This document shows, in pieces, positions 1-11,670 of a stretch of DNA of 64,000 nucleotides. The translations under genes and the position numbers were made by a program. The stretch spans positions 48,422,014 to 48,486,013 of the forward strand of contig NC_135718.1 of assembly GCF_964656455.1 (NCBI RefSeq). Direction: 5' to 3'. The notes below the pieces were generated by a model that worked only from the letters and a program-made list of their open reading frames with translations, had not been told where the DNA came from and made no database searches. This DNA is from Halichoerus grypus (Eukaryota; Chordata; Mammalia; Carnivora; Phocidae). Within the stretch, counting starts at the first letter, position 1; the number at the start of each line of letters is the position of its first letter.

Positions 1-507
1 CTGACCCGAGGGCTTCACATTACAGGTAGTGGCTGTGGGCTTCTCACTGACGTCCTCCAGGCGCTGTGGGATGTCTCAAACTGTCCCCAAGGATTCTGGG
101 TACCTATAATAGAGAGGGAGATAAAGCCCTTGCCTTTTGTTTTGTTTTGTTTTGTTTTGTTGGTGGCTAAATACATATAACAGTACTTACCATCTTAACC
201 ATTTTTAAGTATAGTGTTCAGTGGTATTAAACACATTCATGATGTGCTACCATCCCCACCATATATCTCCAGAACTCTTCATCTTGCAAAAATGAAACTA
301 TACCCAGTAAGCAGTAATTCCCCATTTCCCCCTCCTCACCCCAGCCCCTGACAACCACCATTCTACTGTCTCTGTGATTTTGTTTCCTTCATGTACTTCA
401 TATAAATGGAATCACACAGTATTTGTCTTTTTGTGACTGGCTTGTTTCACTTACCGTAATGTCCTCAACACTCATCTGTGTCGTACAACTTGTCCCAATT
501 TCCTAGC

Positions 508-718
508 TTTTTTTTTTTTAATTAAAGATTTTATTTATTTATTTATTTTAGAGAGAGAACACAAGTGGGCGGGGCAGAGGGAGAGGGAGAGAGAGAATCT
601 CAAGCAGACTCTGCTGAGCGTGGAGCCCAACGCGGGCTCGGTATCACAACCCTGAGATCATGACCTGAGCCGAAACTGGGTTGGATGCTCAACTGACTGC
701 ACCGCCCAGGTGCCCCTG
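508..718 (-). mobile_element. CAN-SINE (tRNA-Lys derived), antisense
   Basis: Starts as poly(T) plus 'aaagattttatttattt' and ends in 'cccaggtgcccc', the reverse complement of the CAN-SINE head. An 11-bp target-site duplication, aatttcctagc, lies at 497-507 and 719-729. Confidence 0.95.
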
Positions 719-1203
719 AATTTCCTAGCATTTGAAGGCTGGGTAACTCCACGTTTTGCTTATCCATTCATCTGGCAGTGGCCACTCACGTTGCTCACAC
801 ATTTTAGATATCGTGAGTAATGCTGTCAACATGGATATAGGAGTATCTCCTTGAGACTCTGCTTTCAGTTTTTTTGGGTATATGCCCAAAAGTGGATTTA
901 CTGAATCCTGTGGTAATACTGTTTTTAATTTTTTGAGAAACTGGCTTGCTGGTTTCCACAGTGGCTGTACCGTCTTACCTTCTCACCGACAGTGCAGGAG
1001 GGTTCTCATCTCTCCACACATGTCGCCCACGCTCGTTACTTTTTGGTCCACTGATGGTAGCCACCCCAAGCCGGCTGAGGGAGTAGCTCCTTGCGGCTTT
1101 GATTTGCATTCCTTTAAGGATGAGTAATGTTGAGCATCTTTTCATGTGCTTGTTGGCTGTATATCTTCTTTGGAGAAATGTCCAGGTATTCAAGTCATTT
1201 GCC

Positions 1204-1612
1204 TTTTTTTTTTTTTTTTTTTTTTAAGAGAGAGAGGGGCGCCTGGGTGGCTCAGTTGGTTAAGCGTCTGTCTTCAGCTTAGGTCATGATCTCAGGATTC
1301 TGGGATCGAGCCCCGCGTTGGGCTCCCTGCTCAATGGTGAGTCTGCTTCTCCCTCTTTACCCCCTTCCCCATTCATGCGCGCGTGCTGTCTTTCTCTTTC
1401 TCTCTCTCAAATAAATAAATAAATAAAACATTTAAAGAGAGAGAGAGAGCATGCTGTGGGTGGGCGAGGGGCAGAGGGAGAGAGAGACTCTTAAGCAGGT
1501 TCTGTGCCCAACAAGGAGCCCAACTCGGGGCTCAATTCCACGACCCTGAGATCATGACCTGAGCCAGAACCAGGAGTTGGACACTTAATTGACTGAGTCA
1601 CCCAGGCACCCC
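1204..1612 (-). mobile_element. CAN-SINE, antisense, split by a nested SINE
   Basis: The antisense SINE occupies 1204-1236 and about 1434-1612. Its target-site duplication, tcatttgcct, lies at 1195-1204 and 1613-1622. A sense SINE sits in its A/G-rich tail. Confidence 0.9.
1237..1433 (+). mobile_element. CAN-SINE, sense, nested inside an antisense SINE
   Basis: Head 'gcctgggtggctcagttgg' at 1241, CT-rich middle and AATAAA-type tail near 1410-1430. It is flanked by aagagagagag-type direct repeats taken from the host SINE's tail. Confidence 0.9.
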
Positions 1613-2629
1613 TCATTTGCCTATTTTTGAATCAGGGTTTTTTTTTTTTTTTTTAAGAGTTGTCTGTATATTCTGATATTAATCCTTTGTCATATATATG
1701 ACTTGCAAATACTTTCTCCCATTCTGTGGGCTGCCTTTTCATTCTGTTGGTAGTGCCTTTCAATGTACAAAATTCTGAAGTTTTCATAAAGCCTATTATG
1801 TCTTTTTCTCTCTTGTTGCCCATGACTTTGGTGTCATATCTAAGAAATCATTGCCAAATTCAATGTCATGAAGCCCTATATTTTATTATAAGTTTTATAA
1901 TTTTGGCTTTGATCTTTAGGACGTGGATTAATTTTGAGTTAATTTTTGTATATGGTTTTAGATAAAGGTCCAAATCCGCTCTTTTGCATGTGGATATCCA
2001 ATTTTCCCAGCATCATTTTCTTGAAAAGACTGTTCTTTCCTCATTGACTAGTGTTGGCACCTGTCAGGATTATTTGAGCATTTATGGGAAGGTTTATTTC
2101 TGTTGCATTGGTCCACTGGTCTGTCTTTATGCTGGTATCACACTGTTTCGATTATTGTAGCTTCATAGCAAGCTTTGAAATTAGGAAGTATGAGTCCTCT
2201 GACTTTATTCTTCTTTTTTACAATTGTTTTGGCTATTTAGAGTTCCTTGAGACTCCATTTTAATTTTCAGATGAGTTTTTCTATTTCTGCAAAATAGGTC
2301 ATTGGGATTCTGATAGGGATTGCACTGAGTCTTTAGATCACAATGGGTAATGTTGGCATCTAACACAGTCCTTGCTTTTTATTAATTTCCTTGTGTTTTT
2401 TTGCAGTGTTGTGTTTTGAATAAGAGTACTGGAAAAGGAGGAGTTTCTGGAAGAGAAGAGGCCAGCAGTGAAGAGTAGGGAATAAAGGCAGCTGGGAACA
2501 ATGTGCAGAGGCGTCAGGGAGCAGGGGGCCTTGGGTCTCGGGCAGGTTAGCGTTTGTGAGCAGTTTCCTTCCAGGTACAAAGCATTTTCAGCATCTGTAA
2601 CTTTATTTGCCAGCACAACAATCTGTGAG

Positions 2630-2760
2630 ATACAGATAAAGACTTTTTATAGCTCTGGTGTGTAGATGAAGAAACTGAGGCTCAGGAAAATAATTTGCCC
2701 CTGGCCACCCATCTGTAGGTGACCAAACCAGGGAGATCCCAGGTCCATACAGCTCCTGAT
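2630..2760 (-). mobile_element. MIR-like fragment, antisense
   Basis: 'gtagatgaagaaactgaggc' followed by 'aataatttgcccctggccac' fits MIR in reverse. Confidence 0.6.
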
Positions 2761-2927
2761 CTTGTGCCCTTTGTCCTGCACACTGTGCAGTCACTTTGTA
2801 CCTCCCACCCCTGTGGCTGGGGTCCTGGTGGGTTCAAACTCAGCAGGAATGTTGTATGGAGGGGGAGGTAAGTGGTTCTCCATGGTCTCAGAGTCCTGGG
2901 GACCCAGCGTGGTGGTCAGTAGTTTTC

Positions 2928-3112
2928 TTTTTTCTTTCTTTTTAAAGATTTTATTTATTTATTTGAGAGAGAGTGAGAGAGCATGAGCTGGGAGAGGGAG
3001 AAGCAGGTTCCCTGCTGAGTGTGGAGCCCAGTGTGGGGCTCGATCCCAGGACTCCGGGTCATGACCTGAGCCGAAGGCAGACACTTAACTGACTGAGCCC
3101 CCCAGGCGCCCC
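2928..3112 (-). mobile_element. CAN-SINE, antisense
   Basis: Poly(T) 'tttaaagattttatttattt' through 'cccaggcgcccc'. Target-site duplication ggtggtca(g/a)tagttttc at 2911-2927 and 3113-3129. Confidence 0.95.
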
Positions 3113-3954
3113 GGTGGTCAATAGTTTTCCAGGTGCCACGCGAAGCCGGTGGGGAGGGTGCTGTTGATGCTGCTGAAGGAAAAGAGGGAGAGGCAGCAGC
3201 TCATCCACTGCTGGTGAGAGCAAGAGCTTTCCTCTCTGGCCTTTGTGGGCTGAGTGTCCCTGACCCGTGCAGCCTAGATATCATGTCCTTGCCTACTTCA
3301 CTTACGCCCTGAGACTTGGGCTGTTCCCAGAGCCATCATTCCCTCTGGCGGACTCCTCAGCCTACCCTGATTTCAGATTAATGGACAGTGGCCGTTTGGG
3401 GGATAATGTGGCATTAAGGGGACTGGGAGGGAGACATTTTGCAGTTCTTTTGCCTTCAGTCTGAGCATTAGAGTCCTGAGCAGGTTCCTCAAACCCCACT
3501 GGTTCATTCTGTTTGCTGCCTTCTAAGCCAGGATGGAAATATCTATCTGGCTTGTTCCAGAGATTGTGCTGGTCTCCCTTGGGTGGACCAGGATGGGCCG
3601 GTGGCCGGAGGAGTGACAAGGTTGGAGGGGTCGAACCAGGGCAGGAGGACAAGGCTGGTAGCTGATTTGTGGCAGAGATGCCTGGAACCCGTCTTTCTCT
3701 TGCTTCCCTTCTTCCCTCCCACTGTTGGAAAGCTAACGTTGGCCACAGTGCCAAATGCTGGCCCATAAGCCGCTCTCTGGCACAGCCCCGCCAGAGTTTC
3801 TAACCCATCAGTTGTGACTGCTCCATGCTTCTCCTCACCTGAGCATTGTCACTGAGCAGGGGGATGGCTCTTTACACCCTCTGCTGTCCATTGAGACAAG
3901 GAACTGGTGAGTTTTGTTTTTTCTGACCCTGGTGGAAAGGAAGTAATACAGGGC

Positions 3955-4165
3955 TAATGGATAAGAGTCTTCTTTGAATCTGGAGCCATCACTTAGTAGC
4001 TTTGTGGATGTGGGTGAGTTACTTAGCCTCTCTGAGGCTGTATTTCAGCATTTAGAAAATGAGTTAATAGTCCATTTCTCATAGTGTTGGGATGATTAAA
4101 TGAAATAATCCATATAAATAGTATCTTCCCTGTGACAAGTACTTAATAAATATTAGCTGTTATGA
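3955..4165 (+). mobile_element. MIR (ancient tRNA-derived SINE), sense
   Basis: 'gggtgagttacttagcctct' and 'gggatgattaaatgaaataa' match the MIR core and 3' region. Confidence 0.75.
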
Positions 4166-4319
4166 GTAGTCAGAATGTGGTAATTAGGACATTCAAGAAA
4201 AGCTTGAGCCCAAACATGTAAGGTGCCTAGTGCTCGTTGATGGCTCTCCCTGTCCCTCGGACTTATTTCCATCCCTCTCTTTGATACCCAGGGAAGTTCA
4301 GGGAGGGGGTGGAGTGCAG

Positions 4320-4735
4320 ATATGGTTTGCACTTGCTGTTCCCTCTACCTGAAACAATCTGTCTTCAGCGCTCTGCACTTCCTTCAGGTCTCTGTTCAAA
4401 TGTGACCTCAGAGAGACACCCCCCGCATTGTACCACAACTCAAATGTGACCTCAGAGAGACACCCCCCCATTGTACCACAACTCAAATGTGACCTCAGAG
4501 AGACACCCCCCATTGTACCACAACAGCCACCTCTCCACCCCATCCCAGTCACCCTCCATCGTGTGTTTATTACCTGATGCAGTTTGCATTTGTTTATTAG
4601 TTTAGCTCTCTTCTTCCACCCCCACTCCTGTGAGCTCCATGAGAGCAGGGACTCTGTCTCTCATTCTCTGCTGCACCCCCAGGACCTCCCAGCACAGTGC
4701 TTGCTGAGCATTTGGTGAATGAATGGGCTCTGTGT
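4320..4735 (-). mobile_element. L2 (LINE-2) remnant
   Basis: 'tttgcacttgctgttccctc' and 'caggtctctgttcaaatg' before the tandem repeat, then 'gctccatgagagcagggact' and 'gtgcttgctgagcatttggt' after it, are standard L2 3'-end landmarks. Strand assignment is tentative. Confidence 0.7.
4397..4525. repeat. Three tandem copies of a 42-44 bp unit inside an L2
   Basis: Units at 4397-4440, 4441-4483 and 4484-4525 each begin caaatgtgacctcagagaga and differ only in the length of a C run plus one base. Confidence 0.95.
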
Positions 4736-5018
4736 TCCCCCGGGGCAGACATGCCTACCAAGGGGTGGTGCCTTGCACAGAGCGCCCTTACTCCATCTCT
4801 CTTGATGTGTGCTGACTGATGCCCATGTGTAGGAAGGTGGTAGTGAGGACTCTGAGAAGGTCTGGGTGGGCTGGAGGGATGCCAGGCACATAAGGAGTGC
4901 TCTGGCTTGTTCCTCGTGACTCAGAACAAGAGACCTGCAAGGAAGGCCAGGGATGGATTGGAGTTGGCCATGGCCAGGCAAAAAAAGTTGGCCATGGAAG
5001 AGGGCAAAGGGGGCCTCC

Positions 5019-5226
5019 TTTTTTTTTTTTTTTTTTTGCTTAAGATTTTACTTATTTATTTGAGAGAAAGAGAGGGAGGGAGGAAGAACATGAAGGGGGA
5101 AGGGGCAGAGGGAGAAGCAGGCTCCCCGCTAAGCAGGGAGCCCGATGTGGGGCTCGATCCCAGGACCCAGAGATCATGACCTGAGCCGAAGGCAGACGCT
5201 TAACTGACTGAGCCACCCAGGCAGCC
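5019..5226 (-). mobile_element. CAN-SINE, antisense
   Basis: Poly(T) tail, 'cttaagattttacttattt' and terminal 'gagccacccaggcagcc'. A run of about 17 G follows immediately at about 5227-5243. Confidence 0.9.
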
Positions 5227-5329
5227 GGGGGGGGGGGGGGGGCTCCTTATCCTAAAGGCAAGAAAACAAAGGCACAGGGCTGTATTCAGATACAAGGAGG
5301 GCACATCTCTGCTGGAGGGTCAGGTGACA

Positions 5330-5480
5330 GTCATGAGAGCTGGGGTTTATGGGGTGCTTGCTGTGTGCCTGGCTCTCCTCGGGGCTTTACCTCTCTTCAC
5401 TCCTTTGGCCCTCATACCCATCAGTCTCCCTGCTTTATATGCAAGGACGGGAGGCACAGAAAGTGGAAACCACTTGCCAC
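5330..5480 (-). mobile_element. MIR-like fragment, antisense
   Basis: 'tgcttgctgtgtgcctggct' and 'gggaggcacagaaagtggaa' fit the MIR 3' region and core in reverse. Confidence 0.5.
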
Positions 5481-5935
5481 AGAACGCACTGCATGGGGGG
5501 CCTGGCCAGAGCCTGCACTTGTGCCGCGCCCCGCCCTGGGCAGGGCAGCACCCTCGCGCTGGGAGTCCGTGCGGAGGAGAGAGCCTCTTCTTTTACTGAG
5601 TAGCGGAGAGGGAGTCCCAGTTGAGGGCCGGAGGGAGCTGGCAGTGCCCGGTGCCTGGCAGAGAGCTGCTTCCTGCCCACTGTGACGTGTGGTGCTGGTT
5701 AGAAGTTTATTCTAGGGCAGATGTGCCACAGCGAGTTGTCCAGCGAGCTGGCCATCGGCAGCATCCTGGAGGCTTGGCTGCCCCCTGGGTCTGTGTGCTG
5801 CTGTGGTTCCCTGTTCTCTCTTGCTGAGTCCTTGTTGCTGCTATATGCTCGGGGCATGAGCTGTGGTTTGGGGGGTGCTGGTCAGGCTTCGTCACGTTCA
5901 TTGGTGGGGAACGTGCCTCTAGATCATTGTATTTT

Positions 5936-6122
5936 ATTTCTGAAAAAAGATTTTGTTTATTTATTTGACAGAGTGCACAAGCAGGGGGAGCGGCAGGCAG
6001 AGGGAGAGGGAGAAGCAGGCTCCCCGCGGAGCAGGGAGCCCAATTCGGGACTCAATCCCAGGACCCTGGGATCATGACCTGAGCCGAAGGCAGACGCTTA
6101 ACCGACTGAGCCACCCAGGCGC
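5936..6122 (-). mobile_element. CAN-SINE, antisense
   Basis: Ends 'gagccacccaggcgcc'. A diverged direct repeat, ctctagatca(t/c)tg(t/c)attt, lies near 5917-5935 and 6123-6141. Confidence 0.9.
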
Positions 6123-6974
6123 CTCTAGATCACTGCATTTAGTAGGGGACTCTTAACACCTGTCCCAATCCCCTCCCCTTCCTGCTATAAATGCTGGCCT
6201 AGCCTCCCTCCCAGGGAGCCCACCAGACCCTGCCTGGGCCACGTCCTAGGTGCAGAGCTGTGACCCAGCCCAGCTGGGAGATGACAGAAGAAAACAGGGC
6301 TTGTTTCGGGGTGACAGGAAGCCAGAACTGAGCAGTGTTCCCACTTGGCGGCAAGTTGATGGTCCCAGTTCCTCCCGCTACTCCCATCCTGGAGCTTACA
6401 GCCTCTGACCAGGAGACAAAAAAGAACGCCTCCAGCCTTCCCCACCCTCATGAGGGGGAGCAAGCTTTCTGACTGCTGTTTTTAATCCCTGGAAATTCAG
6501 CGAACTTCCATCACATTGTGCCTTGGGGGAGGGGAGGACTCAAAGGACCTGACAGTGAGAGGAGGCTCTTGGTTTTAATCTTACTGAGTGATCATTTCTG
6601 GGCGTGCCGGTGTTGTTTTCCCTCCCTTTTCAGACTTTAGCTTTGGGGGCAGTTTTGGCCGGAGATGGGGATGGGTCCCAGGTGACAGCACTGACATCTG
6701 GGAGTTTCCTCAGGGTCAGGTAGTTCAGTTCCTTATCTCCCAGATGATTCCAGAGTCCAGCGGGAGGAGGTTAAGGAATGAGCCTAGAGCCCCACAGGCA
6801 TCCTTCCCACTACCCCTGCCACTTCTCACTTGCGCACTTGGAGGTTAACACTCCACTTAGCTAGGAAATGAACACCCCCTTTCACCTTTGAAAGATGGGC
6901 TACGGGTTCTTTTCATAACCTCAAAAAGGGAGAAGTAAGCATCCTTACTGTGATATTTTAGCAAGCTCATTATC

Positions 6975-7635
6975 CCTTTTTCTTTTTAGTAACTAACATA
7001 TAATGTATTATTTGTTTCAGGGGTACGGGTCTGTGATTCATCAGTCTTACACAATTCACAGCACTCATCATAGCACATACCCTCCCCAGTGTCCATACCT
7101 TCCCACATACCCACCCCATCCCTCCCACCCCCCTCCACTCTAGCAACCCTTAGTTTGTTTCCTGAGATTAAGAGTCTCTTATGGTTTGTCTCCCTCTCTG
7201 GTTTGTCTTGTTTCATTTTTCCCTCCCTTCCCCTTTGATCCTCTGCCTTGTTTCTCAAATTCCACATATCAGTGAGATCATATGATAATTATCTTTCTCG
7301 GATTGACTTTTTTTGCTTAGCATAATACCCTCTAGTTCCATCCACATCGATGCAAATAGCAAGATTTCATTTTTTTGATGGCTGAGTAGTATTCCTTTGT
7401 GTATATATACACCACATCTTCTTTATCCATTCATCTGTTGATGGACATCTAGGCTCTTTCCATAGTTTGGCTATTATGGACATTGCTGCTATAAACATTG
7501 GGGTGCATGTACCCCTTCAGATCACTACATTTGTATCTTTGGGGTAAATACCCAGTAGTGCAATTTCTGGGTCGCAGAAATTTTAACTTTTTGAGGAACC
7601 TCCATACTGTTTTCCAGAGTGGCTGCACCATCAAG
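6975..7635 (-). mobile_element. L1, antisense, 3' end (younger carnivore type)
   Basis: Poly(T)-like start near 6975. It then runs 'gctgagtagtattcctttgt', 'ggggtaaatacccagtagtg' and 'tgttttccagagtggctgca', which are typical L1 ORF2/3' landmarks read on the minus strand. It is less diverged than the L1 at 160-2360 and is 5'-truncated. Confidence 0.85.
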
Positions 7636-8639
7636 CTTGTTATTCTTGTTCTAAACTTTGCAGAGAATACTCTAGATGTATCTCAGTTGGGGAAGACTAA
7701 CTGGCTCTTCATTTACAAACCTGACACTTTGCGGGGGTGGATTGTGCCCTCTAGGGGGTGCATCTTCACCTGACCCATAACAACAGGCCTTCTGTTTGTT
7801 GCCAGCCTCCCTGTGCATGCCGGGGAGCTGATTTCCCCGTCCTGAGGCAGGCGTGTAGGGTGCAGGAAGCAGGACTTCCTTAACTGATATGCCAGGCTCT
7901 GGCTTCTCCGTTCCAGGGCCGTGGTCACCCCATGCCTCTCTGACGTGTTGGAGCTTGTCAGCCTCCTAGTTTTGGTCTCAGTGTCCACAGCCTTGGGCCA
8001 TATTTTTAAAGGGAAGGCAGCTGAGGCCTGGGGGAGGGGTGTGGCTGCACTGATCCTGTGATTCTGCAGGAAAGCTTCTCCTTCCCAGCACCTCCGCAGG
8101 TCCTCAGAAGCGGGGAGGTGTTCTCTGCATAGCGCACAGCACTCTTCACGCTCTTGCCTGCTTCCTCACCTGTGCACCTCATGGAGTCGGTACCTCCTGA
8201 ATGAGTGTGCCCATGCTCTGGGACCTGCCTCTGCACCCAGCATGGGCACGGGGGTTGGGGCAGCAGGAAGCAGCGGTGCATGTCAGGGCCATGGAGCCAT
8301 GGCTCCTCTCACCTTCTTGCCAGTTTTCGTCCCCATCTCTGGCTCAGCAGTGCCATCTCAACAATGGCTGTTGAGTGTCCTCTTGGTGGGGGAAGGAGGA
8401 CAGGAAGGGGACAAGCCCCTTCTGGGGGTTGGGGGGGTGCTGGTCCAGAGCAGGGCTGGCCCTGCTCTGAGACTTTCCACTTGCACAGGGGGACAGGCTC
8501 TGCCTGTGTTTCTTCCAGGATGAGTTGGCTTCTCGGATGCTTGTCCAAGTTCACCATCCTCCAGGGCCAGCTCCAGGCTGCTTCCTCCATGAAGCCTCCC
8601 TTGACTGCCCTCCACCTTCAGAGCCCGGCAGCAGTGTTG

Positions 8640-8885
8640 GGTATAGGGATCAAGAGTGCAGACTTTGGGCTAAACCGGGCTTGTATCTTGTTCATACTCT
8701 TACTGGCTCTATCAAGACCTTAAGCAAGTTTCTTAATTTTCCTAACCCTTAGTTTTCTCCTCCGTAAAATGGGCCTAATGACAGCCTCAGGGTTGTTTTA
8801 GGAATTCACGGAGACAATGCATGCCAAGTGCTTAGCGCAACTTGACACTTAGTAATGCTCAGTGTCTGTTAGCTGCTATTATTAT
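8640..8885 (+). mobile_element. MIR, sense
   Basis: 'caagagtgcagactttggg', 'tctcctccgtaaaatgggcc' and 'ccaagtgcttagcgcaact' are MIR landmarks. It is followed by an (ATT)n microsatellite. Confidence 0.8.
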
Positions 8886-8900
8886 TATTATTATTATTAG
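8876..8900. repeat. (ATT)n microsatellite
   Basis: About eight ATT units directly after a MIR copy. Confidence 0.9.
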
Positions 8901-11389
8901 AGTACTGTAGTCTGTCAGTCTGTCATCCTGCCCTGTTTGACCTTGTCACTCTAGTACAGCTATCAATTTCAGTGCTTGGGGGGGCTGGTTCGTGTGTGCT
9001 CCCAGTGATCCGGAGCTGTCTCAGGTCCGTGCGGCAGGCCACCCTCTCCTCGCCCTCCCGGAGCATAGGGAGGACTCTGCGTGCTGGCTCAAAGCTGGAA
9101 CAGGTCCCTTCGATGCTTACAGTTTTCATGGGGAGGAAGCATGAGTCACTGGGGCCTTTATGAGCTCCAGGTGAATGGAGGGGTGTATTAGGTGACAAGC
9201 TAAGTTTTTCTCTCTTGGGCCCCACAGGCTGTGGGCTGGGGCATTCTGTTGTCGCTCGGGTGATTTTACTGGAAGTTCTTTTGAAGTGGTCTCCATGACC
9301 CAATGGGGCTGAGTCACAGAGTAAACACAATTAGCAGGGGCTGGGCTCTTGGGAAGGATGCAGACAATGCGTGGGTCCCAGAGTTTGCCGGCTCTGTTTC
9401 ACAGCCTCTGCCATAGCTTACATTGGCTTCCCACCTGATGACTCTGGTGAACCTTGGTGCCCTGCTGCCCTGCATTTATTCTGTGGACCCCCATGCCCTG
9501 GGGGCTTGTTAGAAATGCAGATTCTCAGGCCCCCCTCATCTGCCCACATGAGAACCTGCACTTTGCTTGGGTCCCCCGGTAGCCCCAAAGGCAATAGAGA
9601 CCTTCCTTGTGTCCCTGTCTGGTTACACGTCCATGAAAAAATCGAGGCTCATGCTCTGCTCTCCTTTCCTGGAAATGTTTCCAGATCACCTGACTTCTGG
9701 GTCCTCACAGGACCTGTGCACAGGCTTGCCTGGGTTTGTGGGAACACTCTGAGTGGCAGTGCCCGGCTGTCCTGTGCGGGTGTGGGGGGGTCCATGGGGA
9801 GGGAGAGGGGGCAGTGCCATTCGGGGAGCCAGGCTGATTCCACAGCCCTCGGTAGTCTGGGCCTCTGTGCCAGGTGGAGCGCATGCCTTAGGTTTCAGGG
9901 CACGTGGGGTGCGGGTGCCTTTGTGGAGCTCCTGAGGAAATTGTGGGGGGCTGGGAAGTGTGCACCCATGAGATGAGACTCCTGCAGGCCTCCAGATTCG
10001 ATTGTGAAACCCCAGAGGTAGATGACGCCTGATGCCCGCCCTTCTGAAGCCACCGGCTTTGAAAGGACACCGCGTGACTTTGGAGGAGAGTGTCTCCTCT
10101 TGCCCTTTCCCGACATCCTGACCACATAGGCTTTTTAAGACAACAATAGCAGCAGAGACAAAGCATGACCAAGACAACGTTGTCTTCGGGCCTTTTTTTC
10201 CCTCTGAATGACGTCCAAGGCCCTGGGAACATTGTAAAAACTGGGCCCCGTCCAATTTTCATCACTCCCTGCCAGCTCCCAGCTCCTAGGAGCTCTGCCA
10301 GCCGACTCAGGGGCGGAGATGCCCAGAGATGCCCAGAGATGCAGATAGAGATGTCACGCCGCCCCCAGGTCATGCCCCAGAACCTCGGCAGGGCTTTGGA
10401 GACAGGGAAGAAGAACAGAATGTGTTGGTTGGCGAATTGACTCCCCCAGCCAGGGAGGGAGATGGGTGGAGAGAGACAACGATGTCTGCCAAATTTAATT
10501 AACAGTGGAAACTGGCCATGGGGGAGGAAAGAGACGCCTTGATGAGGAGGGGTGCTTTACTGGAAGATGGGGCTCTGCTGATGGCCGTAGTGAGGAAGAA
10601 GCAAGGCGTTCCCGCAGGGAGCGGCTGTCCGTGCGCGGGCCGTGGTGTCGCAAGCTCAGAGATCTGGGAGGTGTGAGTGGGAGAGTTTATTTGTGCCTGC
10701 TTTTCTGAGTGGGCATCTTTCGAAAACAGTCCACCAACATACCAGCTGGCTAGCCTTCCTTGTCCCTGTAAAGAAAAAAATAATTAAGACACTGTCAGTT
10801 GAGTTGAGAAAATTGGCATTGTGTTGACGTTTTTGTCCTTTGAAGATACCAACGGAGTGCCTGAATTCTACCTGACATTACTTCACCGATCCTTATGCAA
10901 TGCCTACGACTGTTCATGGTGTGGGAAGAGAGATGCTTGGAGAAATCGGTGGCGCTCATTGTTTTGTTGTTGAATGGACAGCAAAATGAATCGTGTGGGT
11001 GGAACTTGAAATACAGGAGGTATTTCACTGAACGTTGCTCTTCATTTTTTGGTGGGATCAAGGAATTTCAGGGCTGAATGGGGTTTTCTGGTTCCTTCTC
11101 CCTTCGAGTGATGTGGCCTCTGGGCCAGGTGGCAGGGGGCCTCTGTGAAGTGAGGTGTGCGTTGAGGAGGTCCCCGCCCTTCCCAGGTCTCTTCAGACCG
11201 AGCCAGCCCTGACAGTTGGGCGCCCCCACCCGCGGCTTTCTCCAGCCCCTCCCTGCCATGAAGGGTCCTGCTCCTGGAGGCCGGATGGCACAGATGGATC
11301 CCTTTGACAGTCCTGTCTGAAGACAGATCATCCGTCTTCTACTCCCGAAATCATCCTCTTCAATCCATGCGAAACATCCACAGGTTCTT

Positions 11390-11670
11390 TTTTTTTTTTT
11401 TTAATAAAAAAAAATTTTTTTAAGAGCCTTTTAGATTCACAGCAAAACTGAGGGGAAAGCACAGAGAATTCCCGTACCCCCCCACCCCCACACGTGTACG
11501 GCCTCACCCACTATCAACATCCCGCACCCAAGTGGTACATTTGTTACCACTGATGAACCTACGCTGACACATCCTTGTCGCCCAGACTCTGTAGTTTACA
11601 TTAGGGTTCACTTGTGGTGTTGCACACTCCAGGGGTTTGGACAAATATATAATGACATAACACCCACAGG
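11390..11670 (-). mobile_element. Old L1 3'-end fragment
   Basis: 'ttagattcacagcaaaactg', 'gtggtacatttgttacca' and 'gtttggacaaatatataatg' match a widespread old mammalian L1 3' sequence. Orientation is tentative. Confidence 0.65.

Larger units (their letters stand above)
160..2360 (-). mobile_element. Degraded L1 (LINE-1), antisense, 3' part
   Basis: Read on the minus strand, the stretch resembles the ORF2 end and 3' region of an old L1. Plus-strand landmarks are 'gggtatatgcccaaaagtgg', 'gtggctgtacc' and the 'tccattttaattttcag' area. It is interrupted by CAN-SINEs at 508-718 and 1204-1612 and has no usable reading frame. Confidence 0.75.

Noticed and set aside
9371..10373. Open frames of about 160-200 codons on both strands
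   Set aside because: GC-rich intron with no conserved protein pattern, no splice structure and a MER5-like fragment inside.
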